This document shows, in pieces, positions 9,552 to 17,520 of a DNA stretch of 64,000 bases (within the stretch, counting starts at the first letter, position 1; each line of letters starts with the position of its first letter). The translations under genes and the position numbers were made by a program. The notes under the pieces are model-generated. The model did no database searches. It was not told the DNA's origin and was given only the letters and a program-made list of their open reading frames with translations. The stretch comes from Magicicada septendecula (taxonomy: Eukaryota; Arthropoda; Insecta; Hemiptera; Cicadidae): positions 709,862,196 through 709,926,195 of the forward strand of contig CM068367.1 of assembly GCA_034769895.1 (NCBI GenBank), given 5' to 3'.

Positions 9552-10481
9552 CTACTGTTTCGGTTGCTCTCGATAAAGGGATTTCCAATCGTGCTCGTCC
9601 TTAGATTTGTCCAGATCACTAATCAACTCGTTCGTCTCCGCCTTGTTCGTAAGTAGTAAGTCTGCCTCTTCGGCACCGAGTGAAGTACGCGCTGCGCGCG
9701 TATGCAATTTATAGATATACGATACCACTTTCTCCCAACGGTGTTGGAACACTTTTGCGAGTTTGTACGTTTCGCTCTTCGCGTACCGCTTTGCCTCCTC
9801 CAATTGACGTGCGTTCACCGCGTCCGTAGCCCGTGCGCCACCGTCGCCGACGTTTAGAATAGTCTTTCCTTATGCGTTGAAATAAGCGTCGTTTACCGCG
9901 GTGATCGTGTGTCGGTTAAAAAATTCCAAGTTCACTGCGTCCTTGTTGTTGACGGGCGGCGCTAACTGAGTTATCCGCACGTTGCCGACCATTAGGTTAG
10001 AGTTCGTATCCTTCGGTATGATTTTCGAGTCCACGTATACTTTGGTCGCAGCGTCTCTCGCACGAATCGGTTCCCTCAGAGACTGTATGCGATGGTCCCG
10101 CGCGTCGACGACAGCTCCGTTCTTCTTGTTCGGTGCCAGCTGTGTGAAACGTAAGCACGAGTAGTCTACGTACTGCTTGTTGACGGCGTCCCCGAGATCG
10201 ACGGGAGCGCCGACGTTGACGAGCTTACGACCTTTTGCGTCTATTCCTCGCGTCGTCGTCGTCGTCGGATCGTCGGCTAACAGACAGTGGTCACGCACAA
10301 AGCGCAGTGGAACGGCATCGTTACCGTCTTGCGGTTCGCCCAAGTTGTGTATTTTTTTTCCCGCTACGTCGAAGTGCCCGTCCTCGGTCATCGTGATACC
10401 AATATCCTCCCGCAGACTGCGACCCGTCTCCCTTCGCGCTCTGACAGCGCTCTGGTGTCTGCCGAACTTGTCAACACTCAT
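9552..10481 (-). CDS. Phage-fibre-like repeat protein, interrupted by in-frame TAA
   Basis: The ATG at 10481 opens 203 codons ending in TAA at 9872-9870; the same frame then continues for 106 more codons to 9552. Five copies of the repeat G.(K/R)I.NLG.P....DAVN..YVD are visible, for example GRKLVNVGAPVDLGDAVNKQYVD-type units near residues 85-110, with further copies at 128-153 and 165-190. The fifth (ILNVGD...DAVNARQLEEAK) lies beyond the TAA. This repeat is known from phage tail fibres and trimeric adhesins, and similar proteins (MSVDKFGR-type N-terminus) occur in insect Polintons. A trimeric, surface-exposed fibre or receptor-binding role is a reasonable inference. The repeat spanning the stop indicates a nonsense lesion or readthrough. 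Confidence 0.75.
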
Positions 10482-10518
10482 CTCGTGAATGATGCGCCTC
10501 GTCCGTTGTGCACGGCAT

Positions 10519-12030
10519 TTATACGTACTCGCGTAATAAATCCATTAGTTTTGATACGATCGTACCGTCTATGCATTTTATTCCGACAACGGAGAGTCCG
10601 TCGCTATGTTTTCCTTTTACGATCGTATTTAGAAATTCATCGTACACGTATACGCGTGCGTCTTTGAAGAAATAAATCTTTCCGTCGATGTATCGGAACG
10701 CGCTATCGACGGCTTCTGGTAAGCCGACAAAACGATCTTTAACGTATCCGTGTTTCTTGATCGTGAACGTGCACTCGTCTATTTCGCCGTAATACATATC
10801 ATTGTACAACATAAGGGTTCGACCCGTGTACGTGTGTATCGCAGCGTTTATTTTCGTCATCTTGCGAACACCGAGCGTTGTGATCGAACGCGGATACCCG
10901 TTCACCGGCTGCAGACTGTGTATATCGAACATGTATACGTAGTTGTCTATGAAGAGCACCACTTCTTCGGTCCGCGGTCTATGGTACATCGCCGAAACGT
11001 TGGTGAACGTCAGCAGCAAGAACGTCAACCAATCCGTCAACAGAAGCGGCGGCGGACCCGATCGCTTCGACTCGAGATCCAATGTCCACAAAAAGTTATC
11101 GTGCACAATATACAGGTCTCTGTTGATTATTAAAAATTGATTAACGTTCTTTAGCCGACATAAATCCGTCGTCGTCGTCCGAACGGTGTTGTTCGTTGTC
11201 GTCGCCGTCGTCGTCGTAGCGGGCGGCGGCGGCTTCCCGTACAAGCGTAGAATGCCTTTTATATCGTCGTCTCTCAGGTCGAAAGGTCCGTCCGAGCGTG
11301 GTACGTAGAATGGGTACATGATCGAATCCCTCTCGAGGGAATGAGACAGTCCTAACGTGTGACCGATTTCGTGCATTAGCACCTGAAGAAAACTGGTCTG
11401 ATCGTCCGGTATTTCGGTTGCGTTCGTATAATTCCACGATTCGTAGTAGTCCATGTGTATTTCGGTAGTGTTATACGGTAAATCGGGCGGGTAGTAAGCG
11501 TGAGCGAGTATACCTCCTCGTCCCTCCAAATCGTACCCGCAGATCGTGCACCTGGAAGTCAGACACCTGTGTTTAAAATATTTCATAGCAATGACCATGT
11601 CTGCGTTTATGTCGTTGCGCCGATATTCGAATTCTAGGTTCGAATGTTTCTGCCACACAGCGAACGCTTGTCGCGACGCTTCTATAGCGCTGGCGCTACC
11701 GTGAAAGAACCGCCACGACAAACGTCTCTTGGCCCACGGTGTTCGTAAGGTGTACGACACGAAATCTTCGTTACCGCATCTCCGCGCACGCATCAGATTC
11801 ATCGTTTCGTTGTTCAATTCTCCATTTACGGTTAAATTGTAATTCACTTGAAACGTGCGAAGGTAGGCGTCCATATCGATGGTGGCGTTGTCCGTGAGTC
11901 GTAAACTATCGTCGGGCACGTATCCGTATCGCACCAAGTAATCTATAGCGAAATCTACATCGTTAGCGTTAACGCTCGATGCGACAACGGCACTTGTGCA
12001 CACGATAATAAACAGTAGCACGATATCCAT
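10519..12030 (-). CDS. mmp: Secreted matrix metalloproteinase with hemopexin domain
   Basis: 503 residues, ATG start, uninterrupted. In order: a signal peptide (about 1-22); a peptidoglycan-binding-like propeptide (24-82) ending in a cysteine switch RRCGNED with C85; a catalytic domain with the zinc motif HEIGHTLGLSH (H220, E221, H224, H230) and the Met-turn SIMYP (M238); a Pro/Thr-rich hinge (266-289); and a four-bladed hemopexin domain framed by C291 and C486. In place of the usual HGD loop there is a Cys-rich insertion, HRCLTSRCTICGYD (154-167). Such enzymes cut extracellular matrix; baculoviruses and entomopoxviruses carry viral MMPs. Here the gene is locked inside the Polinton gene row, between the fibre-like gene and the conserved Polinton gene, on the same strand. 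No introns are visible, pointing to capture through cDNA or from another virus. Confidence 0.95.
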   Translation of the reverse strand: MDIVLLFIIVCTSAVVASSVNANDVDFAIDYLVRYGYVPDDSLRLTDNATIDMDAYLRTFQVNYNLTVNGELNNETMNLMRARRCGNEDFVSYTLRTPWAKRRLSWRFFHGSASAIEASRQAFAVWQKHSNLEFEYRRNDINADMVIAMKYFKHRCLTSRCTICGYDLEGRGGILAHAYYPPDLPYNTTEIHMDYYESWNYTNATEIPDDQTSFLQVLMHEIGHTLGLSHSLERDSIMYPFYVPRSDGPFDLRDDDIKGILRLYGKPPPPATTTTATTTNNTVRTTTTDLCRLKNVNQFLIINRDLYIVHDNFLWTLDLESKRSGPPPLLLTDWLTFLLLTFTNVSAMYHRPRTEEVVLFIDNYVYMFDIHSLQPVNGYPRSITTLGVRKMTKINAAIHTYTGRTLMLYNDMYYGEIDECTFTIKKHGYVKDRFVGLPEAVDSAFRYIDGKIYFFKDARVYVYDEFLNTIVKGKHSDGLSVVGIKCIDGTIVSKLMDLLREYV

Positions 12031-12133
12031 GTTGTCACAACCAAACGTGGAATGTCCCCGGCGGGTGTACGACAGTATTATTTATACTTTATCGGCTTTG
12101 CTGCTGGACAGTTGATGATGTATATCACACTTG

Positions 12134-13200
12134 TTATACGATGGTGTCGGCTTCGCGTATTTCTTCCACTATGGAGACGATTTCGTTCGTGTGCCCGCTG
12201 TTTCCGACACGCTGTGATGCCATTAACAGTCGCAATCTGTCCACCAGTTCGTTCGGATCGTCCCAGTGCACGTAATCGATTTTGTCTTTTTTTCTCGTCA
12301 GCGTCATATACGATGTATCGATATTATTATTATGTCCATGTCCTGTACGTTTCGGTGGAAACAGTTGTGATATTATTCGTTTATATTTTATACATTTGTT
12401 CGCGTTCACCTGTGAGTTCGCTAAATAATACTGCTTGTTCGCGTTGGTGTCACGCAGTATATCTTTGTACGCTTTCATATCCGAATCGTTGACAACGTTT
12501 TCTTTAGGATGCTTCATGAACACGAGTTCGTAGAGACCTGGTGTACCTTTGTATCGTTTACCGTTGATAAGAATCGTATCGTCCGTTTCAATTTCGAACG
12601 CTGAATCACCGATCATCCATTTTCCGTTTTCGTGTCTTACACCGTACGTATAGTCCATCAGACGATCGCGTTCGGACGAAACGATCATACGCATGTACTT
12701 GTTCGCTAACGATTCACTGTCGTATTTGTCCTGAAAATATCTATGCGCTTCACGTCTTCCTTCCGGTGTGTCTAACATGTTTCAATGTTGCGACTAGGAT
12801 CACCCTCATCATCATCACATCCAATGTTTCGGCTATAACAGGCGTTTTCAGGAAACGCGGTGGCTTCGTTCGGGAACGAAATGGTGTTCCCACATCGATT
12901 TTACTAATTGCACCCGTCGGATCCTCTTCCTCCTCCTCCTCTTCCTCTTCCTCTTCACGTTTCATCTTTTTCACTCTTATAGGCTTTTCGTTTGTTGTTT
13001 TACGTTTCTTTTCAAGAAACGCTTGCGAAATATTTTGTAACGGTTCCAGAATCGGTTTGTAACTTTTGGATAACGTTGCTTCTTCTTCACGAATCCCATG
13101 TTTTAACGCACGGTATTTCTTCCGTATGTCATCACTGATCGTGTCGATATCACGTGCTAGTCGTTTCTTCTTGTCGTCTATCTCGATAAATGGCAGAACG
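12134..13200 (-). pseudogene. Conserved Polinton protein of unknown function (DUF8207-like), frame-broken
   Basis: The main frame (12778-12134, 214 residues) has the signature YGVR.ENGKWMIGDSAFEI... INGKRYKGTPGLYELVFMK, then ILRDTNANKQYY, typical of a protein found in most animal Polintons and, as I recall it, catalogued as DUF8207. An upstream open frame (to about 13200, without ATG) carries the coiled-coil N-terminus (DDKKKRLARDIDTISDDIRK... and a Glu run), which normally precedes this domain. The two parts are out of frame; the shift or shifts lie between 12785 and 12900, with a third frame open through an Asp-rich linker. Function unknown; the N-terminal charged coil suggests a structural or assembly role. 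Confidence 0.7.
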
Positions 13201-13263
13201 ACAACTAAAGTCGTTGACAGCAGGACATGTGTATTTAGCTGAATGTATGACGAATTTTTTTGT

Positions 13264-14205
13264 TTAATCGTTAGGTGCGACTACTATGAAACAATCAAAA
13301 CCGACTCTGTACCTGCCGGCGTCGATAGAAGAATCCCTGTCCACAACGAGAAAGCCGTAACGATCTTTCCACGCTTCAGCGCACATGTTCTTAAACGTGT
13401 CATATTTCATGTCCGTGTTGACGTGATCGTTGTACGCATGTTTCAAGTTGCGATCGTCCTGTTTGAACAATACTATTAGATTGGCATTGTCACGAACCAA
13501 CTGTTTTGGCACTTGACTGTACGTCTGACAAAGGTAAAACGCGTCCACACCGCTGTGTCGTCCCATAGAGAAATACTTGCGTATGTTGTGTTGTCTTTCA
13601 CAAGACACGTCATCGAACACCATAATAGAATTGGGATCGACCTCATCGGGAGGCGGTACCTCTTCGTTATCGTTGTAGGCGTGATAACCCATTCCTTCGT
13701 CGGAAAGTCGTGTCATCAGGGTCTCCAGCATCTGATATTTGGGTTGAAATAGTGATTTAGAAAACACGTATAAGTTCGCGAATCTCAATCCGTTTACATC
13801 GAACAACAGGTTGAACATGACGTTTGTCTTTCCGCACGCGGAAGGTCCGCAGATGATCGAACGAACGGTATCGGGCAGAAGACGTCCGTGTTTACGTTTT
13901 TTCTGCCACAACCACCCCCACCATCGTCGCACAATTTCGAATAGTCCATGTCCTTTATTTATAGTCTGTGCGCTTGTTGCAATATTTTCATGTTGTCGTT
14001 CTATGCACAGTCTATTTAATAGTCGCACTATATCGCAGCAGTCGCCAGATATGTAACTGCATACACACGTGTCCGGACCCGTTTCACAGTTCGGATCCGA
14101 CCAAACACATTCTTTGTAGTGATCGAATCCGGTGCCGGTTGGTACTATTTCGTCGAGTCGAAACCTCGTCACACGATTGGTAACCCGTTGCCAGTGCTCG
14201 TACAC
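13264..14205 (-). CDS. ATP: DNA-packaging ATPase (FtsK/HerA, A32-like)
   Basis: The open frame covers 313 residues. Walker A is CGPSACGKTN (119-128) and Walker B is SIMVFDDV (193-200). The family blocks KYFSMGRHSGVDAFYLCQTY, LVRDNANLIVLFKQD, AYNDHVNTDM and KYGFLVVDRDS-like (here DRYGFLVVDRDS) are all present. The enzyme pumps the genome into the capsid. The frame is intact from the P-loop to the stop at 13264, but it has no ATG before the P-loop: 14205 is a GTG directly after a TGA. The true N-terminus may lie in the overlapping frame at 14084-14329 with a frameshift between, or the start is non-AUG. Confidence 0.9.
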   Translation of the reverse strand: MYEHWQRVTNRVTRFRLDEIVPTGTGFDHYKECVWSDPNCETGPDTCVCSYISGDCCDIVRLLNRLCIERQHENIATSAQTINKGHGLFEIVRRWWGWLWQKKRKHGRLLPDTVRSIICGPSACGKTNVMFNLLFDVNGLRFANLYVFSKSLFQPKYQMLETLMTRLSDEGMGYHAYNDNEEVPPPDEVDPNSIMVFDDVSCERQHNIRKYFSMGRHSGVDAFYLCQTYSQVPKQLVRDNANLIVLFKQDDRNLKHAYNDHVNTDMKYDTFKNMCAEAWKDRYGFLVVDRDSSIDAGRYRVGFDCFIVVAPND

Positions 14206-14329
14206 TCAAGATCCTGCGCATGCGTTTAACGTCGTTTGCAGTCGTGTTCACGATGTACTCATCGTAACCAGGATGCGACACAATGTCTTTTACACTGTAC
14301 ACAGCGCGCATGTTGTCATCGTAACGCAT
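14084..14329 (-). CDS. Small ORF upstream of and overlapping the ATPase
   Basis: 81 codons from an ATG (MRYDDNMRAVYSVKDIVSHPGYDEYIV...). It precedes the ATPase on the same strand and overlaps its first 40 codons in another frame. No family is recognised. It could supply the missing ATPase start if one frame change occurred near 14205, or it could be a small separate gene. Confidence 0.3.
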   Translation of the reverse strand: MRYDDNMRAVYSVKDIVSHPGYDEYIVNTTANDVKRMRRILSVRALATGYQSCDEVSTRRNSTNRHRIRSLQRMCLVGSEL

Positions 14330-14368
14330 CGACGCATACTGGTTCTATTTCCTCGAGTCGAATCGTTG

Positions 14369-15354
14369 TTATAGCAAGTTCTTCTTGTGTATCCACGAAT
14401 CGTGTTTACCATCGAATCCTAACCACCTGACTTTCACGCGATCGCCTTTACGTTGTACGATCTTTTGTACCAAGTACACGTCACCAACGTTCGGTTTACT
14501 GATTTCGTGTTCATAAAAACCGCCTTTCAACACTTCTCCTGTATGATCCTTTAGCGAATAAGTGACGGGTACGCTGCCGGTACGCACCGTGTGAACGAGG
14601 AATATCTCGTTTGTCCAATTTGGTGTGTATCCTTTGGCGAACGTCATTTTGTGTTTGCTTATACGCACACGAACGCCTACTTTGAACTTTGGTCGTTTAT
14701 AATTGATGCTCCTCGCTGTGTTCTCGCTAATCCGTCGTAACACAGTACGTTCGTTGGATTCGTTCACCTGACGCGGTTTCATTCCAATCGTTCTGTGCAC
14801 ACTGTTGTTGTACGTGCTGACTAGTTCCGGTAACATATCCAACCAACGGTAATGACCTTGCTCGCTGAACGCGCGATGTTCGTTTTCAACGTACGGTTGA
14901 AGCGTTCCACAATGGAAGCCTTTTTCTCACTGTACGTGGAATAGAGTGTGACACCATATCTGCTCAGCAATTTTTCTACGGTACTGTTGTAGTACTCTTT
15001 CCCGTTGTCCGTCTGCAGATATTTCATTTTATTAGCACGCAGAATCGGTTCCAGTGCTCGTGCGACCTCTACACCCGTCTTCGTTTTCAATGGAACGGCG
15101 TACGCGTACTTGCTGAACGCGTTAATCATCGTCATAAGGTACTTGAATCCCTTGTTCGCCTTTGCGTGCGGTATCATCTCTACCAGGTCTGCTTGGTACA
15201 AGTCGTGAAGTCCCTTCAACTCGACCGCGCCTCTCGGAAAATTCCTTCTTACCGGTCTGTGCAACTCCGTCGCGATAGTCTTGCGAACGCTCTGGTGTAT
15301 ATTCTTCACAGCTCGTTTCATTCTCACGTCGTCGTCGTGCGAACCGTGATTCAC
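14369..15354 (-). pseudogene. INT: Polinton integrase (RVE) with chromodomain, frameshifted
   Basis: The first frame (15354-14821) has the catalytic triad of retroviral-type integrases: D in LYQADLVEM, D in YLQTDNGKEYY and E in ASIVERFNRTLK. The second frame (to 14369) continues with LPELVSTYNNSVHRTIGMKP, an SH3-like segment and a C-terminal chromodomain (YLVQKIVQRKGDRVKVRWLGF...SWIHKKNLL). A single frame change near 14870-14876 separates the two. The 5' end lacks an ATG (15354 is GTG). The enzyme inserts the element with 6-bp staggered cuts; a chromodomain can direct insertion to histone-marked chromatin. This copy would not yield full-length integrase from one frame. Confidence 0.88.
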
Positions 15355-15472
15355 AATACGCTGGAATGTAGTAAACTGTCGGCTCGGTGCTGAAGGTAAT
15401 TCTCATCGATGCCGTTCTGGTACGACCGCCTTCCATCACGTGACTGTCACGTCGCCACCGCTCCACATCCAC
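15122..15472 (-). CDS. Short ORF with a PP1-binding-like (RVxF) segment
   Basis: The frame runs upstream of and partly over the integrase start. The part outside the integrase contains MRITFSTEPTVYYIPAY followed by ESRFARRRRENE. This loosely resembles the C-terminal eIF2-alpha phosphatase targeting region shared by PPP1R15/GADD34 and some large DNA-virus proteins (R-V-x-F, then V.....W/Y, then R.AR). The usual Gly-Pro-Trp-Glu-like part is not convincing. It could be a chance frame or the end of a small gene. Confidence 0.25.
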   Translation of the reverse strand: MDVERWRRDSHVMEGGRTRTASMRITFSTEPTVYYIPAYCESRFARRRRENETSCEEYTPERSQDYRDGVAQTGKKEFSERRGRVEGTSRLVPSRPGRDDTARKGEQGIQVPYDDD

Positions 15473-16434
15473 TTATATCATCTCGACCGAACGGAAGAAC
15501 AACGCGTTCTTTTTGCGATTGCGCAAGTACGTTAAAACGTGAGCTAAACTGATTTTCATACGCCCATAACGCATGAGGCTTATACCGATGTAGTATCTCG
15601 TGAGCGCGTGTTGTTTCGCGTACAACGCTCTTACAGTCTTAACAGATTTCATGTCTTTGAACATGACGCTACGTATAACGTTGTCGCGGTACTCGTGCAT
15701 TTCCGCGACTATGACGTTATCGTTCTCAGGTAGCCGCTCGCACATGTGTTTAGCTTTGAGTTCGGCGATTGGGCGTTGATTTCTCGACTCCGTATGCAGG
15801 TGTATCAGATACGAGTTCAACAACCAGAATTCGTCCGCCATAGCGCCCGTGCAATGCTGCCACTGTTCGTACAAACGTCGGTCTTTCACCGTGTACCCTT
15901 GTTCGTGCGAATACCGCAGACCAAAGTATTCGCAATACTTGCGGAGTGTAGGCAACGCCTCCTTCAGGAAGGCTACCGAAAATAATCCCTGCGCCTTGTT
16001 GTTCACCAACGCGAACTGTTTCCCTCTCGCTAGTGTCGGTAACGAAACGAGGACGGCGGGCAGTGCACATCAAAACTTACGTTGTAGCTAGGATCCAGTG
16101 CGCACTTTGGCGCTATCATCATCACGCTTCTGTATATTTCCATCGGTGTACGTATCGGAATAGTGCGCTCTGGAAGGACGATGCAACAAGAAGCGTGTGG
16201 TATCGAACTTCCGTAGGCGAGCATGTCCGTGTATACAGTCGCGTAGTTCATCTGCCCGTGTGAATCGTGTAAGCCGTGCACACGTTGAACGGCGTTATAC
16301 AGTTCAGGAATCGGACGGAAACGTGAAAGAAAATTCCATCCGTGACGTACGGTACACTTGAACATATTCTTTTCGTAAACCACAAGTTCTATCGGTACTT
16401 GTTTTGTTCGCACTCTACGATAAATTGAAGCCAT
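15473..16434 (-). pseudogene. Unknown Polinton protein, split by one frameshift
   Basis: An ATG at 16434 opens 134 codons to 16030. A second frame, open from about 16050 down to 15473, continues without an ATG (…KQFALVNNKAQGLFSVAFLKEALPTLRKYCEYFGLRYS, shown only in part). The two abut with no gap, so they look like one protein of about 310 residues broken near 16035-16050. The C-terminal part is helical and basic. I recognise no family. Neighbours are the integrase and a Cys/His-rich gene. Confidence 0.5.
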
Positions 16435-16790
16435 CGTGATTTGTTGTGTATACGATCGGAGACTATCATCAACAGCACGTTCGGCGGCAAATCACCGCTG
16501 CGTTTTTTAATGTGACGCCAACAACGAGCGTGATATCTGTCAACACCGAACTTGTAACGTGTACAGTAGTTGCCGCAAAATCGTCTTTTCTTCACAAAAT
16601 ACGCGGAACATAAGTTGGACCGTATCGCGCTTCGTGAAGCTTTTGTTATTGTGAAATGTTTCTTATCATCGTATCGATAGACGTCCATCGTGTCGATGAT
16701 CTGCGATGTGAGTGATACGCTATTAGTCGTGATCTTGATATTTATATGAGGAATTTTTTTAGTAATACTCAAACGGGTATGTTTGTACAT
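16389..16790 (-). CDS. Cys/His-rich unknown protein
   Basis: 133 residues from the ATG at 16790; an internal ATG at 16688 (MDVYRYDDKKHF) may be the real start, because the first 34 residues look like untranslated leader. A cluster RRFCGNYCTRYKFGVDRYHARCW with C-x3-C and a later H-x2-C could bind zinc. The 3' end overlaps the next gene by 46 bases. Function unknown. Confidence 0.45.
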   Translation of the reverse strand: MYKHTRLSITKKIPHINIKITTNSVSLTSQIIDTMDVYRYDDKKHFTITKASRSAIRSNLCSAYFVKKRRFCGNYCTRYKFGVDRYHARCWRHIKKRSGDLPPNVLLMIVSDRIHNKSRWLQFIVECEQNKYR

Positions 16791-16837
16791 GAGTTTATGT
16801 TGGCTCTGAAAAGAGCCGTTTTTGCGTGCGTCGACTT

Positions 16838-17146
16838 CTACAAGTGTTCACGAACGAAATCGCATGCGGGCATTGACGCCTTATGGACTCGGGCGGGATC
16901 ATCACCCACTGCCCAATCCATAATTCGTATTTTACACTTGCAGCATCTTACAACATCACCATCGCCTTCGTAAATAAACCCGGCTTTGGCTAGGTCAAAA
17001 ATTTTTACGTTCGCATTCGGAAATTTATGAACGTAAAATTTAATGTTACCTCGACGACTGATGTTATAAAAGCTTTTTAATCGGCTTGCAAAAGAATGTG
17101 TACACATCCATATCTGAAGCAAGAATGTTAGTTTGTCGCGTTGCAT
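16838..17146 (-). CDS. BIR-only IAP-like protein
   Basis: 102 residues, ATG start, intact. The BIR core (about residues 22-99) is recognisable: RLKSF near the N-terminus, then LAKAGFIYEGDGD, the zinc pair in CCKC, W, DP..VH and a final C in MPACDFV. There is no RING. BIR-only proteins can bind caspases or pro-apoptotic N-termini. It is not a close copy of the 5419-5991 IAP and so is a second, independently diverged BIR protein in the same element. It is the first gene of the minus-strand block, next to the divergent promoter region. Confidence 0.82.
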   Translation of the reverse strand: MQRDKLTFLLQIWMCTHSFASRLKSFYNISRRGNIKFYVHKFPNANVKIFDLAKAGFIYEGDGDVVRCCKCKIRIMDWAVGDDPARVHKASMPACDFVREHL

Positions 17147-17520
17147 TTCACCTCCTCAGCGATAGCTGCGCGCGCATCCGTAGTGGGGATGGCTGTCGTC
17201 AATTGGTCGGTTAGAAATAAAGCACAGTAGTGGGAGCAGATAGCTGCGCACGCAGTTGGTAGTGGGGGATCGTTGACGGCAATAGTTCGGTATCATTGTG
17301 GTGGGAGCGGATAGCTGCGCGCGCAGCCGTCATAGATAGTATAAGTAGAGCGACGATCACTGCCAACGTTCACCTTCGAGTCTCGCGCAGTCTAACTTTC
17401 ATGTGCCGCATATAAAATAGTGCTTATTTTCTAACTTCGTATCAGTCTTCTATTGTTCTTCAAGCGAGCAAGTAATTGTTATAGTTTCGTGTTTTTGTTG
17501 TTGTTGTTAATTTACTACGA
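17147..17520. promoter_or_regulatory. Divergent promoter region with three GATAGCTGCGCGCGCA repeats
   Basis: It separates the minus-strand block from the plus-strand polymerase gene. Three copies of a unit containing GATAGCTGCGC(G/A)CGCA and GTGGGAGC(A/G)G are spaced about 75 bp apart (17160, 17240, 17308). They are followed by a TATA-like AGTATAAGTAG at 17337-17346 and a second one, CATATAAAATAG, at 17407-17418. GCTGCGCGCGCAGC is self-complementary. A GTT triplet run precedes the polymerase ATG. Confidence 0.55.

Noticed and set aside
10750-11437. Arg-rich frames overlapping the metalloproteinase gene on both strands
   Set aside because: They lie entirely within the 503-codon MMP frame and show only shadow composition.
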